Below the pieces are notes generated by a model. That model saw only the letters and a program-made list of their open reading frames with translations, was not told the DNA's origin and searched no databases. DNA of 64,000 nt from an uncultured Collinsella sp. (GTDB taxonomy: Bacteria; Actinomycetota; Coriobacteriia; Coriobacteriales; Coriobacteriaceae), in assembly GCA_900541205.1 (NCBI GenBank), contig UQIV01000012.1:4157-68156 (forward strand), written 5' to 3'. Every line of letters starts with the position of its first letter. Within the stretch, counting starts at the first letter, position 1. A program made the translations under genes and the position numbers. Shown piece by piece: positions 17,423 to 26,624 of the stretch.

Positions 17423-18046
17423 CTACGCCGCGAGATACGCGGCAGCGCCGCCCTTCTCGCCCTTACCCTTCCAGAAGGGCGAGGCGGCCTTCCTCGCCCA
17501 GAGCGCCGAGAGGCGCGCAATTTGTTTTGAGGCGGCCCAAGCGCCAGCACCAACGAAGAGCGCCACGCCGACGAGGCCGAGCCCCACGCCCGCCGAGGCG
17601 AGGGCGTACGGGAAGTGGCCGATGGTGACGCCGCTTACGGCAAGCAGGAGCTCAACTACGCCCACGCTCCCGAGTGCCGCCGCGACGATCCACACGCAGA
17701 GCGCCAGCACCCAGATGCAGATATAGACCGTGACGGCCACGGCGGCGAAGGCGGCGAGCAGCGGCACCCACACCGGGGAGCCCACGATGGTCAGCACCCA
17801 CAGCAGCGTGGTGCTGCGCTGGCGCGTCCTCGCGATCGCGCGCGGCACGGCGGGCAGGTCGTCGAGCGTGGCCTCCGCCACCTCGCCGGGCGTGCCCATG
17901 GCGGCCACGGCCTCCTCCTCGCTCATACCGTCCTCCATGCGATCGGCGATGGCCTCCGCATAGAACGCCTTGGTCTCCTCCACCTGCTCGGCCGGCAGGC
18001 AGGCGAGCAGCTCGCCCAACCGGCCCAGAAACTCATCACGCGTCAT
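17423..18046 (-). CDS. DUF1700-family membrane protein
   Basis: A 207-residue protein. Residues 1-70 are the DUF1700 head (MTRDEFLGRLGELLACLP, then MEDGMSEEEAVAAMGTPGEV). Three or four hydrophobic segments then span about 90-190, and a basic tail ends it. The family is usually found after a PadR regulator and before a DUF4097 protein, as here, and is thought to act in envelope or stress output; its biochemical role is not established. The start at 18046 lies inside the PadR gene's last codons, with GAGGGGG upstream. Codon third positions are nearly all G or C, unlike flanking genes. Confidence 0.85.
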   Translation of the reverse strand: MTRDEFLGRLGELLACLPAEQVEETKAFYAEAIADRMEDGMSEEEAVAAMGTPGEVAEATLDDLPAVPRAIARTRQRSTTLLWVLTIVGSPVWVPLLAAFAAVAVTVYICIWVLALCVWIVAAALGSVGVVELLLAVSGVTIGHFPYALASAGVGLGLVGVALFVGAGAWAASKQIARLSALWARKAASPFWKGKGEKGGAAAYLAA

Positions 18047-18353
18047 GGTGCGCCCCCTCAACGTATGCGTAAATCTCCCGTACGGACGGCCACTCGGCCA
18101 GGAACTCCTCGATGCGCGCTCGCCCGTCGTCCGTGATGCGGTAGTACCGGCGCAGCCGCCCGTTGTGCTCGGCGGAGCGCGCCGTGATGCACCCGGCCTT
18201 CTCCAGGCGCTTGAGCAGCGGGTAGAGCGTCGACTCCGTGAGCCCCATGCTCGCCGGTACGTCCTTCACGATCTGGTAGCCGTAGGACTCCTCGCCGGAG
18301 ACGGCCGCGAGCACGCAGGCCTCCAGGAAACCGCGCTTCATCTGTGCCTCCAT
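18036..18353 (-). CDS. PadR-family transcriptional regulator
   Basis: A 105-residue winged-helix protein with the PadR signature: MKRGFLEACVLAAVSGEESYGYQI, then LTESTLYPLLKRLEKAGCI and RRYYRITDDGR in the wing. AGGAGG lies seven bases before the ATG. PadR proteins usually repress their own operon in response to a small molecule or envelope stress. Here the operon is DUF1700 and a truncated DUF4097. Its last codons overlap the DUF1700 start by 11 bases. Confidence 0.92.
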   Translation of the reverse strand: MEAQMKRGFLEACVLAAVSGEESYGYQIVKDVPASMGLTESTLYPLLKRLEKAGCITARSAEHNGRLRRYYRITDDGRARIEEFLAEWPSVREIYAYVEGAHHDA

Positions 18354-18485
18354 CCGCACACCTCCTCTCGTCATATACTATGTTATACACACTATACGAT
18401 GCAAGGTATTAGACGTCAACTCTCATCGCGAAGATTCTCCGGCCCCTGCGCGCTGCGAACGTGATGTCACGGGGCGGTTGGCATT

Positions 18486-18866
18486 ATGCATGAAACGTCA
18501 AGTAACGCTCTTTTGATCCACTTCCACTCGGCCCCATATGCCTTGCACAACGCCCCCTTCGACCTCGGGTTCAAGAGAGCCGCTAGGCTGGACGTGCCGG
18601 ACGGTAAGGTCCTAGACGCCATGGTGGACTTCTCCGATGCCATAGGGGTCATGGGCCTACACCGATGGAGGCCCACGCACGCGGCAGGGCTCGCCCGTCG
18701 CCGCTGGTCGCCGGACGGTCCCCACGCCCCGCTCGCCAACGCGCAGGCGACAGCAGCAGTCCAGCGCTGGCTGGAGACGACGGAATGCCCAGAAGATGTG
18801 TTTCCCATCGCTGCGACAGAACTTTTTTCAGGGGCGGCAATTTTTTCTAATGTCGAGGTCAGCTAA
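18486..18866 (+). pseudogene. Remnant of a DnaQ-like 3'-5' exonuclease
   Basis: The 126-codon frame holds a DEDDh exonuclease middle and end: LHNAPFDLGFKRA matches the ExoII motif, and PHAPLANAQATAAVQRWLE matches the ExoIII region, but with Asn where the family has the metal-binding Asp. VLDAMVDFSDAIGV sits between them as expected. The ExoI motif (DXE) and about 60 N-terminal residues are absent. It is therefore a truncated and probably inactive relic. A reverse frame over the same bases has no recognisable content. Confidence 0.5.
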
Positions 18867-19009
18867 GCTTCGGTAGCCACCTTGGGAGCATCGCCAATAG
18901 ACTCTTCCTTTATACGTTCGGCATAATCGTCGGCGATACCCACAAATTCCAGTCCCGAGCAACAGGAGTACAATTGCTGCTATTGTTGCCAGCTGTTGGG
19001 AGATGGAAG

Positions 19010-20014
19010 ATGGACTGCGATGGCTACCCATGCGTTCCCATGCCGTTGATGTGCACTGCCTTTGTGCCAGGGCAGATTGACGCTGCAGTTGCAGGCATTT
19101 CCGACCCCGATTCACGCACCATCGCCACGGCAGAAGCGCTGTACTTTCGCGGACAGGCCGCCCTCGCTGCCAAAACGGCGCGCCCCTATCTTGACGCCAC
19201 CGACCCCGCACTGCGCTATTCCGCATGCTTTATCTGCGGATATGCCAGCCTGTCGCTCAACCGTATCGCCGACGCCCGCCGGTGCCTTACTGGCATCCTC
19301 GTTACGCCGGCCGACGAGGAATCGCCCGCCATCCACGCTACGCATATCCTGTTCGCCTCCGCCGCGAGCGTCCTGCTGCACTTGCCTTCCCCGTATTCCG
19401 CCGAAGAGTTTTATCCGCTTGCGGCGCATCTGCCCGAAGGCCTGCGCCTGTTCGCCAGCTACGTGATGGCGCATGCCCTGTACCTGCGCGGCGAATATGG
19501 CCGCAGTCTGGGCATGGCGGAAAACGCCCTGATCATGAAACAGGGAAGCTATCCGATCTCGGAACTGTTCCTGCACCTGGCAGCTTCCATGGCATGCATG
19601 AGCCTCAAGGACATCGACGCCGCAAAAACGCACTTCGGAGCCGCTTGGAACATTGCGCGCCCCGACGGCCTTATCGAGCTCATTGGCGAGCACCACGGCC
19701 TTTTGCAGGGACTCATCGAGGCATGCCTAAAATCGCAATACCCTGACGATTTCGCACGCATCATCGAGATTACGTATCGATTCAGCTACGGCTGGCGGCG
19801 CATCCACAACCCCGATTCGGGCGAGGACGTGGCCGACGATTTAACGACCACAGAGTTCACCATGGCCATGCTCGCCTGCCGCGGATGGACCAACGCCGAA
19901 ATCGCACGCCACATGGACGTATCGCCGGGCACTGTTAAAAACCGCCTATCAGGAGTGTATGCCAAGCTTGGTATCGGAACCCGCGCCGAGCTGGTCGCGC
20001 ATATGTTGCGTTAG
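19010..20014 (+). CDS. LuxR-type regulator
   Basis: A 334-residue protein whose last 60 residues are a LuxR/FixJ helix-turn-helix: LTTTEFTMAMLACRGWTNAEIA, then SPGTVKNRLSGVYAKLGIGTRAELVAH. The N-terminal 260 residues are helical with TPR-like spacing (ALYLRGEYGRSLGMAENAL) and no receiver Asp, so it is not a phospho-regulator. GGGAG lies seven bases before the ATG at 19010; an ATG 36 bases earlier has no such site. It precedes the large wall-anchored protein by 155 bases in the same direction, which makes that gene a likely target. Confidence 0.85.
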   Translation: MDCDGYPCVPMPLMCTAFVPGQIDAAVAGISDPDSRTIATAEALYFRGQAALAAKTARPYLDATDPALRYSACFICGYASLSLNRIADARRCLTGILVTPADEESPAIHATHILFASAASVLLHLPSPYSAEEFYPLAAHLPEGLRLFASYVMAHALYLRGEYGRSLGMAENALIMKQGSYPISELFLHLAASMACMSLKDIDAAKTHFGAAWNIARPDGLIELIGEHHGLLQGLIEACLKSQYPDDFARIIEITYRFSYGWRRIHNPDSGEDVADDLTTTEFTMAMLACRGWTNAEIARHMDVSPGTVKNRLSGVYAKLGIGTRAELVAHMLR

Positions 20015-20169
20015 CGACCGGGCTGCCAAGCGCATCGAACGTGTTCCGGAACCCGGCGCTTCGCTCGATTAATTTGGACATTTTGACCCTTGAATGGCAC
20101 TACCGCCACGTGGCGCCTTCTCGCAAAATTGGATTATTTCCACCGATACCTGCGGGATGGGAGCCAAAG

Positions 20170-23100
20170 ATGCTTGATCGCCGTTCGTTACTTGTTGCCG
20201 GAGCGTCCTCGCTGGCGAGCATTATGTTGCCACGCGTGCCGGGAAGCGCAAACGCCTTCATACTGCCGTTCGCCCCCACCGAGGCATACGCCGATGAAGA
20301 TGATCCCTTCAAGGTCTTGGTGCTCTCGCGCACCATGTTTGGTGTGGTCGTAGTCGACGTCGCCAACAAGAATACGCCCATCACGGGTGCCCAGGTCACG
20401 CTCACATCGCGCTATGCCGCAGGCAAGCAGCTCACCGCCACGACCGATGACGAAGGCACGGCCATCTTTGAGGTCGCGCCGCTTTCGGAAGGCTACGTGG
20501 ACGAGACAACGCTTCTCGACGCGTACGACTTTAACGGCGGCATCTCCATTAGCATGGCAGGCTACCGCGATGTCGAGATTCCCCTCGCGCGTATCCAGGG
20601 TGGCACCGCCATTACCGCGCCAACGCGTCCGCTTTCCGACGGCGAGCCGTACTTTCGCCAGCTCACATTCGACGAATGGGACATCCAGTACGCCGACGCC
20701 ACGTTTATGGCAATGCCAGCGGACGAAGCAGCAAACGACCAGCCCAACACGCACGCTTTTACCGTGCAGGCCCATCTGCCGCAGGGCGGGCGGGCAACGC
20801 TGCGCATCAACAAGGTAATGCCCGCCACGGGCAGCTCGCCCGAAACCGTCACGCAGGTTGGCCAAGTCAAGGCCAGCGCATCGGGCGCGGATCATCTGGC
20901 GACGTTCACGCTCGAAGACAAGTTCCTCGATGCAGCGTCGAGCCTTCTGGAAGAAGGATGCAAGTTGCGCTTTGTCCTCGACTATCAGGGCAAAACCTAT
21001 ACGCTCTCCTCCCCCATGGCCGTTGTCACCGCGCCGGCCGCAAAGGCAGAATCGGGCTCGACCACTATCGTCCCCACTACCATGGACCAAGAGATTACTC
21101 CGTTTGATTTTCCGGCGGCGTTTCCCGGCATCGGCGGCAATAAGTTCACGTGCTGGATGCCCTCGTTCCCCATTTTGTTCGATTTCTCGTTTGCCGGGTA
21201 CGTACTGTTTGGCGGAGGATACAAACCGGTCGGCTACATGAACGATTCGGGCAATCCGGATCCGGAGTACTGGAAGAAGTCACCGCGTGAGTCGGGCGCC
21301 AAACAGGCAAACCGCTACCTCGACGAGATGGAGGGGAAGTGGAATCAGTACAAGAGGATGAGTGCCGGTTCGGGCACCGATCCAAGAAACACCAAGCTCC
21401 TTCGCCACCATTGCACGCCGCTGTTCACGATGGATATCGCCACACAGCTGTACGGCTCGCTCGCCTACGATTGGGTGGGCAAAACCTGGGGTAACAACAA
21501 CGACCCCGCATACGGCAATATTAAGGCCCTCTTCCAGGTAAGAACCGACCTCAATTGGACCGAGCAGTTTACCCTAGGACCGGTGCCATTTTTCCTAAAC
21601 GTCAACCCCTGGGTGCTGGCGAAGCTGGCGCTCGCCGTGGGTGCCCACACGCACGGCAGCGGCGCGGCGTTTTTTAAAAACATTTCGCTCGACTATTCAA
21701 ACACGTCGGGCTCGTTCACCATCCAGATCGGGCTTGCCGTCACCTTTGGCGCCGGCGTTGCAGGCGTCGCTTCGTCTGCCGTGCGCGGCGCCGCATCCCT
21801 CACGCTGTTCATTGGGTACGAGAAGGCAGATGGACACCAGCTTCCGCGACTGCGCGTAGGTGCAGACGTCGATGTCGATGTGATACTCCAGTTCGTGATG
21901 TTCAAGTGGACCACCAAGGCTTGGTCGGGGTCGTGGCCCACACTCATCGATTCGTGGAATATGTCGGTGAACAATGGCGACCAGTATGTGCTCCAGCGCT
22001 CTGAGCTCGCATTGGGTGGAGATACGCCTTATACGCCGGATGCCTGCTTCGGCTCGGCCGGCAACATTGAGGCGGGCGGCGTGCCGCAATTTATCGCATC
22101 GGCCACCATCGTCACCAACGCCGAACTGCTCGCACGCGCCGAGGTTAAGGCCACTGCCGTAAACGCCGCGCCTGTCGTGCGCGATTGGGATCAAGCGGTC
22201 ACGCGCATTGAGCTCGAGGCGGATGCAGAAAGCGACGACACGGGACAGATCGAGCATTTCGTCCATGCACTGATAGAGAACGACGAAAACGCCGCGCCGA
22301 TGTATGAGTACACCTACATCGGTCAGGCAACGAACACCGTTGCCGACCCGAACGCCAATTCTGCCGGCGTGTCGGAGGACGAGCGTGGCGGCATCAAGCC
22401 CTCGAGCGACAACGTGCTGTTTGCTGGCGTGCTCAGCGAAGCCCACATGAAGCTGGCAATGATTGCCGGCGTAGAATGCCTGTTCCGTATCGCCTCGGTG
22501 CGCTACGGCGACAATGGTCGCTCGCGCCTGGTGGTGCACACAAAGGCAAACGGCACGTGGTCCGCTCCCACGCCCGTGGACTTTCCCCTTGGGTTTGGCG
22601 AGAACGACGTGGAGCGCGACAGCGTATACGATTACGACTTCGACGTGGTGGAATATACGGACGGAAGAGGAAACCAGGACGCCTACGTGCTGCTGGTCTC
22701 GGGCGAGCGCCCCGCCGGCGACAACACCCATTTCGATACGGCGAGCACATCCGGCATACTGTCCGTTGTGCGCCTGCGCATAAGCAACGACGGGGCCCGC
22801 GTGATATCGCACACGTCGTGGCGCAGCATCTCGCGCGGCCGCCTTCAGGAGGATGGCTACCATTGCCTGCAGTGCCCACGCATCACGGTGGGCAAGACGC
22901 TGGTCGACGGGCGCCTGTCGGGCGCTTACCTCCACCGCCGCGGAACCACCGCAGAGAAGGCGCTCGGCAGCGAGGCCGAGGTTGCACTGGAATGCTTTAC
23001 CCTGTGGTCGGATGATTTGGGCGACAGTCTCACGTTCCGTCAGGTCCTCCGCTTTCCGCAGGCACCGTCGAGCATCGAGCTCGGCACGCCCGAGAATATC

Positions 23101-24537
23101 AACGGCAAAATGGTGGTGCCCGTTGCATACGAGACTGCAGGCGGTTGTGGCTGTGCATCGTACGCCGTGATCGGCCAGTCCATCGCGGGTTGGGGCGTTA
23201 TGTCGCAAGATGCCACAGTACCCCACGCGGTGCCGTGGCCGCAGCACACGGGCTTTTTGGCAACCGTCAACGAGCAACTGCAGCATATTACTTGGACGCG
23301 AGGCGCATCGGCATTTGCAACGCAGCCCGTGGGCGCCGCAGGCTGTGGCCCGGCATCGTTTAGCGTAAGCAACAACGGCAGGTGCGTGCTCTATGTAGAG
23401 AACACCGATGGCAAGGTGGGACAAACCTACGACGAAGAAGGCAACCCGGCAGCAGTGATGGGCAAGCACTTCCGCATCTTCGCCAGCACCTTGGCAGGCG
23501 ATCTGTTTACGGAGCCGTTCGTGATGTGCGAGCTGGACCATCCCGTCGATCAGATAACGACATTTTTGACGTCGGGAGGCATGCTCTCCGCGCTCGCCAC
23601 GCACATTGTGAGCGCAGAGAAGAGCGAGGCAGAGCTGCACGGCATCGAAGTGCCCTTGGTGGCGTGTGCCACTCCGACGGGCGCGGTCGCTACCTCGGGC
23701 GCGGTGGTGCCCGGAGCAGCAGGTGAATCCTTTATGGTCACGGTGCGAAACGACGGCAACACCTTGCTGACCGCCGGCACGATCGATCTGTACCGAGAGG
23801 GCTCCAGCCAGCCGTTCTCCAGCGCATCCATCGGGTTCGGAGTGAACGCACGCATGGCATCGATCTACGATCCGGAGCTCGCCGAGGATGCTTCGGCCAA
23901 CGACATGGCACACGTGAAGTACGCGCTCGAGACGCTGGGCGCACGTTTTGCGACGCACCCGCTGGTTGCTGACAATGGCAACGCCGTGCTGGCACCAGGC
24001 TGCACGGCACAGTTCCGCATGAGCTTTGCCATCCCAGAGAGTTGGGGCGACGAGGTGGGCAAACGCGTAACGCTATATGCGAAGGCGCGTAATCTGGTGG
24101 CGCTCGATCCCGTAACGCTCGAGGAAATTCGACCGGGCGCAAACTCGGCGCTGGGTGCCGTACTGCACGAGCTCCACGCGCCCGACGCAGTATGCGAACG
24201 CTCTGAAGTGCAGGTTGGCGTCTGCGACAACGCGGACGCCGCAGGGCTTCACGATGCCCCAATGACGGTCGACGGCGATGGTGGCTCGAGCGGCGGCGGT
24301 TCCGGTGGAAGCAGCTCCGGTGGCGGCAGCGGCTCTGGCAGCGGCAAGGATTACGGCAATAACAAGCGCTCCGGAAAAGCGGGCGCGCTCGCGGGCACGG
24401 GCGACGTCAACGCTCCCCTTACGGCAGCCGTTGCAGCACTCGCCGCGGCGGGCGCCGGCCTCATCTCCTACAGCGCCCGCCGCACGGCGCTCGAAACCGA
24501 CACCGCCAATGAGGTCAATTCGGATAAGCCTCGCTAG
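20170..24537 (+). CDS. Large Tat-like exported, sortase-anchored surface protein
   Basis: The 1455-residue protein starts MLDRRSLLVAGASSLASIM, a twin-arginine-like signal with likely cleavage after AYA near residue 42. A carboxypeptidase-regulatory or Ig-like beta domain follows (ITGAQVTLTSRYAAGKQL, then DDEGTAIFEV). A very long region of unknown fold comes next, with Trp/Tyr-rich strands and an aromatic FLNVNPWVLAKLAL segment. The C-terminal part looks like a CARDB-type strand region (SFMVTVRNDGNTLLTAGTI). A Gly/Ser linker, LAGTG sorting motif, hydrophobic stretch and SARR tail end it. GGGAG lies six bases before the start. The function is unknown; adhesion or a surface enzyme are both possible. 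Confidence 0.85.
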   Translation: MLDRRSLLVAGASSLASIMLPRVPGSANAFILPFAPTEAYADEDDPFKVLVLSRTMFGVVVVDVANKNTPITGAQVTLTSRYAAGKQLTATTDDEGTAIFEVAPLSEGYVDETTLLDAYDFNGGISISMAGYRDVEIPLARIQGGTAITAPTRPLSDGEPYFRQLTFDEWDIQYADATFMAMPADEAANDQPNTHAFTVQAHLPQGGRATLRINKVMPATGSSPETVTQVGQVKASASGADHLATFTLEDKFLDAASSLLEEGCKLRFVLDYQGKTYTLSSPMAVVTAPAAKAESGSTTIVPTTMDQEITPFDFPAAFPGIGGNKFTCWMPSFPILFDFSFAGYVLFGGGYKPVGYMNDSGNPDPEYWKKSPRESGAKQANRYLDEMEGKWNQYKRMSAGSGTDPRNTKLLRHHCTPLFTMDIATQLYGSLAYDWVGKTWGNNNDPAYGNIKALFQVRTDLNWTEQFTLGPVPFFLNVNPWVLAKLALAVGAHTHGSGAAFFKNISLDYSNTSGSFTIQIGLAVTFGAGVAGVASSAVRGAASLTLFIGYEKADGHQLPRLRVGADVDVDVILQFVMFKWTTKAWSGSWPTLIDSWNMSVNNGDQYVLQRSELALGGDTPYTPDACFGSAGNIEAGGVPQFIASATIVTNAELLARAEVKATAVNAAPVVRDWDQAVTRIELEADAESDDTGQIEHFVHALIENDENAAPMYEYTYIGQATNTVADPNANSAGVSEDERGGIKPSSDNVLFAGVLSEAHMKLAMIAGVECLFRIASVRYGDNGRSRLVVHTKANGTWSAPTPVDFPLGFGENDVERDSVYDYDFDVVEYTDGRGNQDAYVLLVSGERPAGDNTHFDTASTSGILSVVRLRISNDGARVISHTSWRSISRGRLQEDGYHCLQCPRITVGKTLVDGRLSGAYLHRRGTTAEKALGSEAEVALECFTLWSDDLGDSLTFRQVLRFPQAPSSIELGTPENINGKMVVPVAYETAGGCGCASYAVIGQSIAGWGVMSQDATVPHAVPWPQHTGFLATVNEQLQHITWTRGASAFATQPVGAAGCGPASFSVSNNGRCVLYVENTDGKVGQTYDEEGNPAAVMGKHFRIFASTLAGDLFTEPFVMCELDHPVDQITTFLTSGGMLSALATHIVSAEKSEAELHGIEVPLVACATPTGAVATSGAVVPGAAGESFMVTVRNDGNTLLTAGTIDLYREGSSQPFSSASIGFGVNARMASIYDPELAEDASANDMAHVKYALETLGARFATHPLVADNGNAVLAPGCTAQFRMSFAIPESWGDEVGKRVTLYAKARNLVALDPVTLEEIRPGANSALGAVLHELHAPDAVCERSEVQVGVCDNADAAGLHDAPMTVDGDGGSSGGGSGGSSSGGGSGSGSGKDYGNNKRSGKAGALAGTGDVNAPLTAAVAALAAAGAGLISYSARRTALETDTANEVNSDKPR

Positions 24538-24586
24538 CTCCTAGTTGCTTTTACGAGAGACGCCGACTCGGCTCATCGAACACCAA

Positions 24587-24622
24587 AATGGGCTGGTTCT
24601 GGATACCCAGAGCCAGCCCATT
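24587..24622. terminator. Hairpin between convergent genes
   Basis: Sixteen-base arms at 24587-24602 and 24607-24622 with one mismatch and a four-base loop. It lies between the surface-protein stop and the convergent membrane-protein stop. A TTTT follows the stem when read leftward. Confidence 0.65.
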
Positions 24623-24627
24623 ACGTA

Positions 24628-25212
24628 TTAGATATCACCAGGAGAGTCGAGTTCTGCCTCGAGCTTGGCACGGCGTCTTTTCGCCGTGAAAAACGTTGCG
24701 CACAGGGCAGCAAACGTGGCCGCGAAAATCGTCGCACCGCAGAACACGCCCGTGGCCAGGTTCGCCAACCAAAAGACGCTTTCGAGCGGTACGATCTGCG
24801 CCTCAGCGATACAGCGCATTGCGGCAATAACAAGCGCGAACGCGGCGCCGCTAAGACCGCTGACAAGCAGGAAATATCCAACAGGAAGATGCTCGGTTTG
24901 CCCAAAACGATTGGTATCGACATAGCCCTTCCGCGTTTGCAGTCCTGCGCAAATCAACATCACGAGAACGAGCCACAAATACATGGCTGCCTCAAACGGC
25001 GTTGCAAAGCCATGCGGCATTTCACTGGCGTCGCTGTGAACCCACGCAACCTGTCGAGCTATAAACTGGTAGAAAAAGATCATCAACATGCCAAACGAAA
25101 GCAGCATGAAACCAATCTTGTAGACCTTCGCGTTCTCAGCCTCCAGGCGTTCATCCTTTGGGCCGGCATATTCACGCCACTTTTGCACGATTTTCAGATC
25201 TTCATATTTCAT
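24628..25212 (-). CDS. Four-segment membrane protein of unknown function
   Basis: This 194-residue protein starts with a charged MKYEDLKIVQKWREYAGPKDER head and carries hydrophobic segments at about 33-52, 75-92, 110-130 and 145-172, ending in KRRRAKLEAELDSPGDI. It resembles the small DUF3796- or DUF2178-like membrane proteins that accompany XRE regulators, but I do not assign a family. The XRE gene directly upstream ends only nine bases before its start, so they form one transcript and the regulator probably controls the pair. Confidence 0.7.
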   Translation of the reverse strand: MKYEDLKIVQKWREYAGPKDERLEAENAKVYKIGFMLLSFGMLMIFFYQFIARQVAWVHSDASEMPHGFATPFEAAMYLWLVLVMLICAGLQTRKGYVDTNRFGQTEHLPVGYFLLVSGLSGAAFALVIAAMRCIAEAQIVPLESVFWLANLATGVFCGATIFAATFAALCATFFTAKRRRAKLEAELDSPGDI

Positions 25213-25221
25213 AGTGAACTC

Positions 25222-25452
25222 CTAAAGAGCATTAGGGTCGGCGTCGGTTTCGTCTTCCCAAAACAAGTCGTTCAACGTAACGTGCAGCGCCTTACAGATT
25301 GCCACGCACAGATTGAGCGTGGGGTTGTAGCCGCCCGCCTCGATAAGGCCGATGGTTTGGCGCGTAACGCCCACGGCTTGGGCTAAATCGGCTTGCGAAA
25401 GGCCAGCCGCCGCGCGTGCCGCCTTCATGCGTAGGTTCTTTTTGCCCGGCAT
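25222..25452 (-). CDS. Small XRE-family regulator
   Basis: The 76-residue protein is almost entirely one HTH_3 domain (GLSQADLAQAVGVTRQTI, then EAGGYNPTLNLCVAICKAL) with an acidic tail. The LNDLFWEDE end is typical of regulators paired with small membrane proteins. AAAGGAA lies four bases before the ATG at 25452; in-frame codons up to 25512 lack a site. It precedes the membrane protein in one operon. Confidence 0.88.
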   Translation of the reverse strand: MPGKKNLRMKAARAAAGLSQADLAQAVGVTRQTIGLIEAGGYNPTLNLCVAICKALHVTLNDLFWEDETDADPNAL

Positions 25453-25876
25453 GGAGTTCCTTTCGTAAATGTGGACAGATATCCGTTGCAACATGACAGA
25501 AATATATTGCATCCTTCAGAAGATGTCAACTATATCTGTCATTATGGAAACCATGTTCGTCATTGCCATGCGGACATAACAATTTCGATTCGCTATTCAA
25601 CCTTACTCGGGCAGAACCGAGTCGGAAGGAACCGAGTAAGTGGGACTTCGGCAGGGAGCGTGAACTCGCCCGCATCAAGAAGATACTCAAACGCCCGCCC
25701 AGAAAGCGAAGTGCCGTCCTATCTCAGCGCCGAGATCTCAAAGATGACCAACGCCAACGAGGCTTTCGGGGCCCTCGCACATGGCTACTCATAAGCGATG
25801 CCCACGGCATGGCCAACGCGCACGCCAATAACCGGATTTGCCGGAACCATGCGTGCCCCATCGTTTAATAGCTCCG
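25453..25876. other. Intergenic region with a possible coding relic
   Basis: This 424-base gap holds the XRE promoter near 25453-25550. On the plus strand a frame ends with SYLSAEISKMTNANEAFGAL and a stop at 25794, which reads like the tail of a lost protein. Two overlapping frames exist there and neither has a ribosome site. I see no RNA gene. Confidence 0.4.
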
Positions 25877-26437
25877 TTATTGTTCGATAATCTTCTTGAC
25901 GACCGCGGGAACGCCTGCCGCCATCACGTTGTCCGGAAGGTCTTCCGTCACAACACTTCCCGCAGCGATAACGCAGCCGCTGCCGATGGTAACCCCCTGG
26001 AGTACGGACACGTTCGCGCCAAACCAGCAGTTATCGCCAACAACAATGGGCAGAGCCCTCTCGAGACCCAAGTTGCGCTCTTTTGCTCCAAGGGGATGCG
26101 AAGCGGTGTAGAAGCCGCAAAACGGCCCAATAAACACGTTGTCACCAAAGGTAATAGAACCACCGTCCATAAAGTAGCAGCCATGGTTCACAAAGCAGCC
26201 GTCGCCAAAGGTTGTCTTGTCCCCGTAGTCAAAGTAGGCAGGCGAAAGGACCGTCAGCCCCGCCGGAAGATCGGTATCGAGCAAGGTTTTTAGGGCGTCA
26301 AGCTGCGCGTCGCTTCCGGGTTTTCCCATATTGAAGTCATAGCAGAGCGCCTCTGCCCTCGCCCGTTTTGCCAGGAGTTCCTCGTCAAAGTTGGCATCAT
26401 GCCACTCCCCGCGCTCCATCTTCTCTTTCTCGGTCAC
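25877..26437 (-). CDS. Maltose/galactoside-type O-acetyltransferase
   Basis: A 186-residue acetyltransferase of the LacA/Maa family. The N-terminal Mac domain reads MERGEWHDANFDEELL. A left-handed beta helix follows with hexapeptide turns (FGDGCFVNHGCYFMDGG, IGPFCGFYTASHPL), the catalytic His in TASHP, and VGDNCWFGANVSVLQGVTIG near the end. It transfers acetyl from acetyl-CoA to a sugar hydroxyl. A GTG at 26437 follows AAGGGG by six bases and gives the family's usual length; an in-frame start at 26503 would add 22 residues. It stands alone. Confidence 0.9.
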   Translation of the reverse strand: MTEKEKMERGEWHDANFDEELLAKRARAEALCYDFNMGKPGSDAQLDALKTLLDTDLPAGLTVLSPAYFDYGDKTTFGDGCFVNHGCYFMDGGSITFGDNVFIGPFCGFYTASHPLGAKERNLGLERALPIVVGDNCWFGANVSVLQGVTIGSGCVIAAGSVVTEDLPDNVMAAGVPAVVKKIIEQ

Positions 26438-26541
26438 TGTGAGCCCCTTAATAAAAACATTTGTGGCGGCAATTCTATCATTTGATAAGCCGTCAGTTTC
26501 CATACCGATAACGAACGCGCGTTCGATGGATTTCGTGTTAG

Positions 26542-26570
26542 TTGGAATCGCCTATGGGCTGGGCTATGCT
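26542..26570 (+). promoter_or_regulatory. Promoter TTGGAA-17-TATGCT for parE-parC
   Basis: TTGGAA at 26542-26547 and TATGCT at 26565-26570 are spaced by 17 bases, about 55 bases before the start codon. It is the same hexamer pair and spacing as at 4791-4819. Confidence 0.6.
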
Positions 26571-26624
26571 ACCTTGACTATCTATATGACTTAAACGCAG
26601 CAAAGGAGCACCGAGAGAGCGAGT

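Noticed and set aside
18467..18808. 113-codon frame on the minus strand over the exonuclease relic
   Set aside because: The plus-strand frame shows nuclease motifs; the minus-strand one shows none.
21697..23958. 753-codon open frame on the minus strand
   Set aside because: It is antisense to the large surface protein, in GC-rich DNA that lacks stops in that frame. Its residues are His/Arg-rich without any domain.
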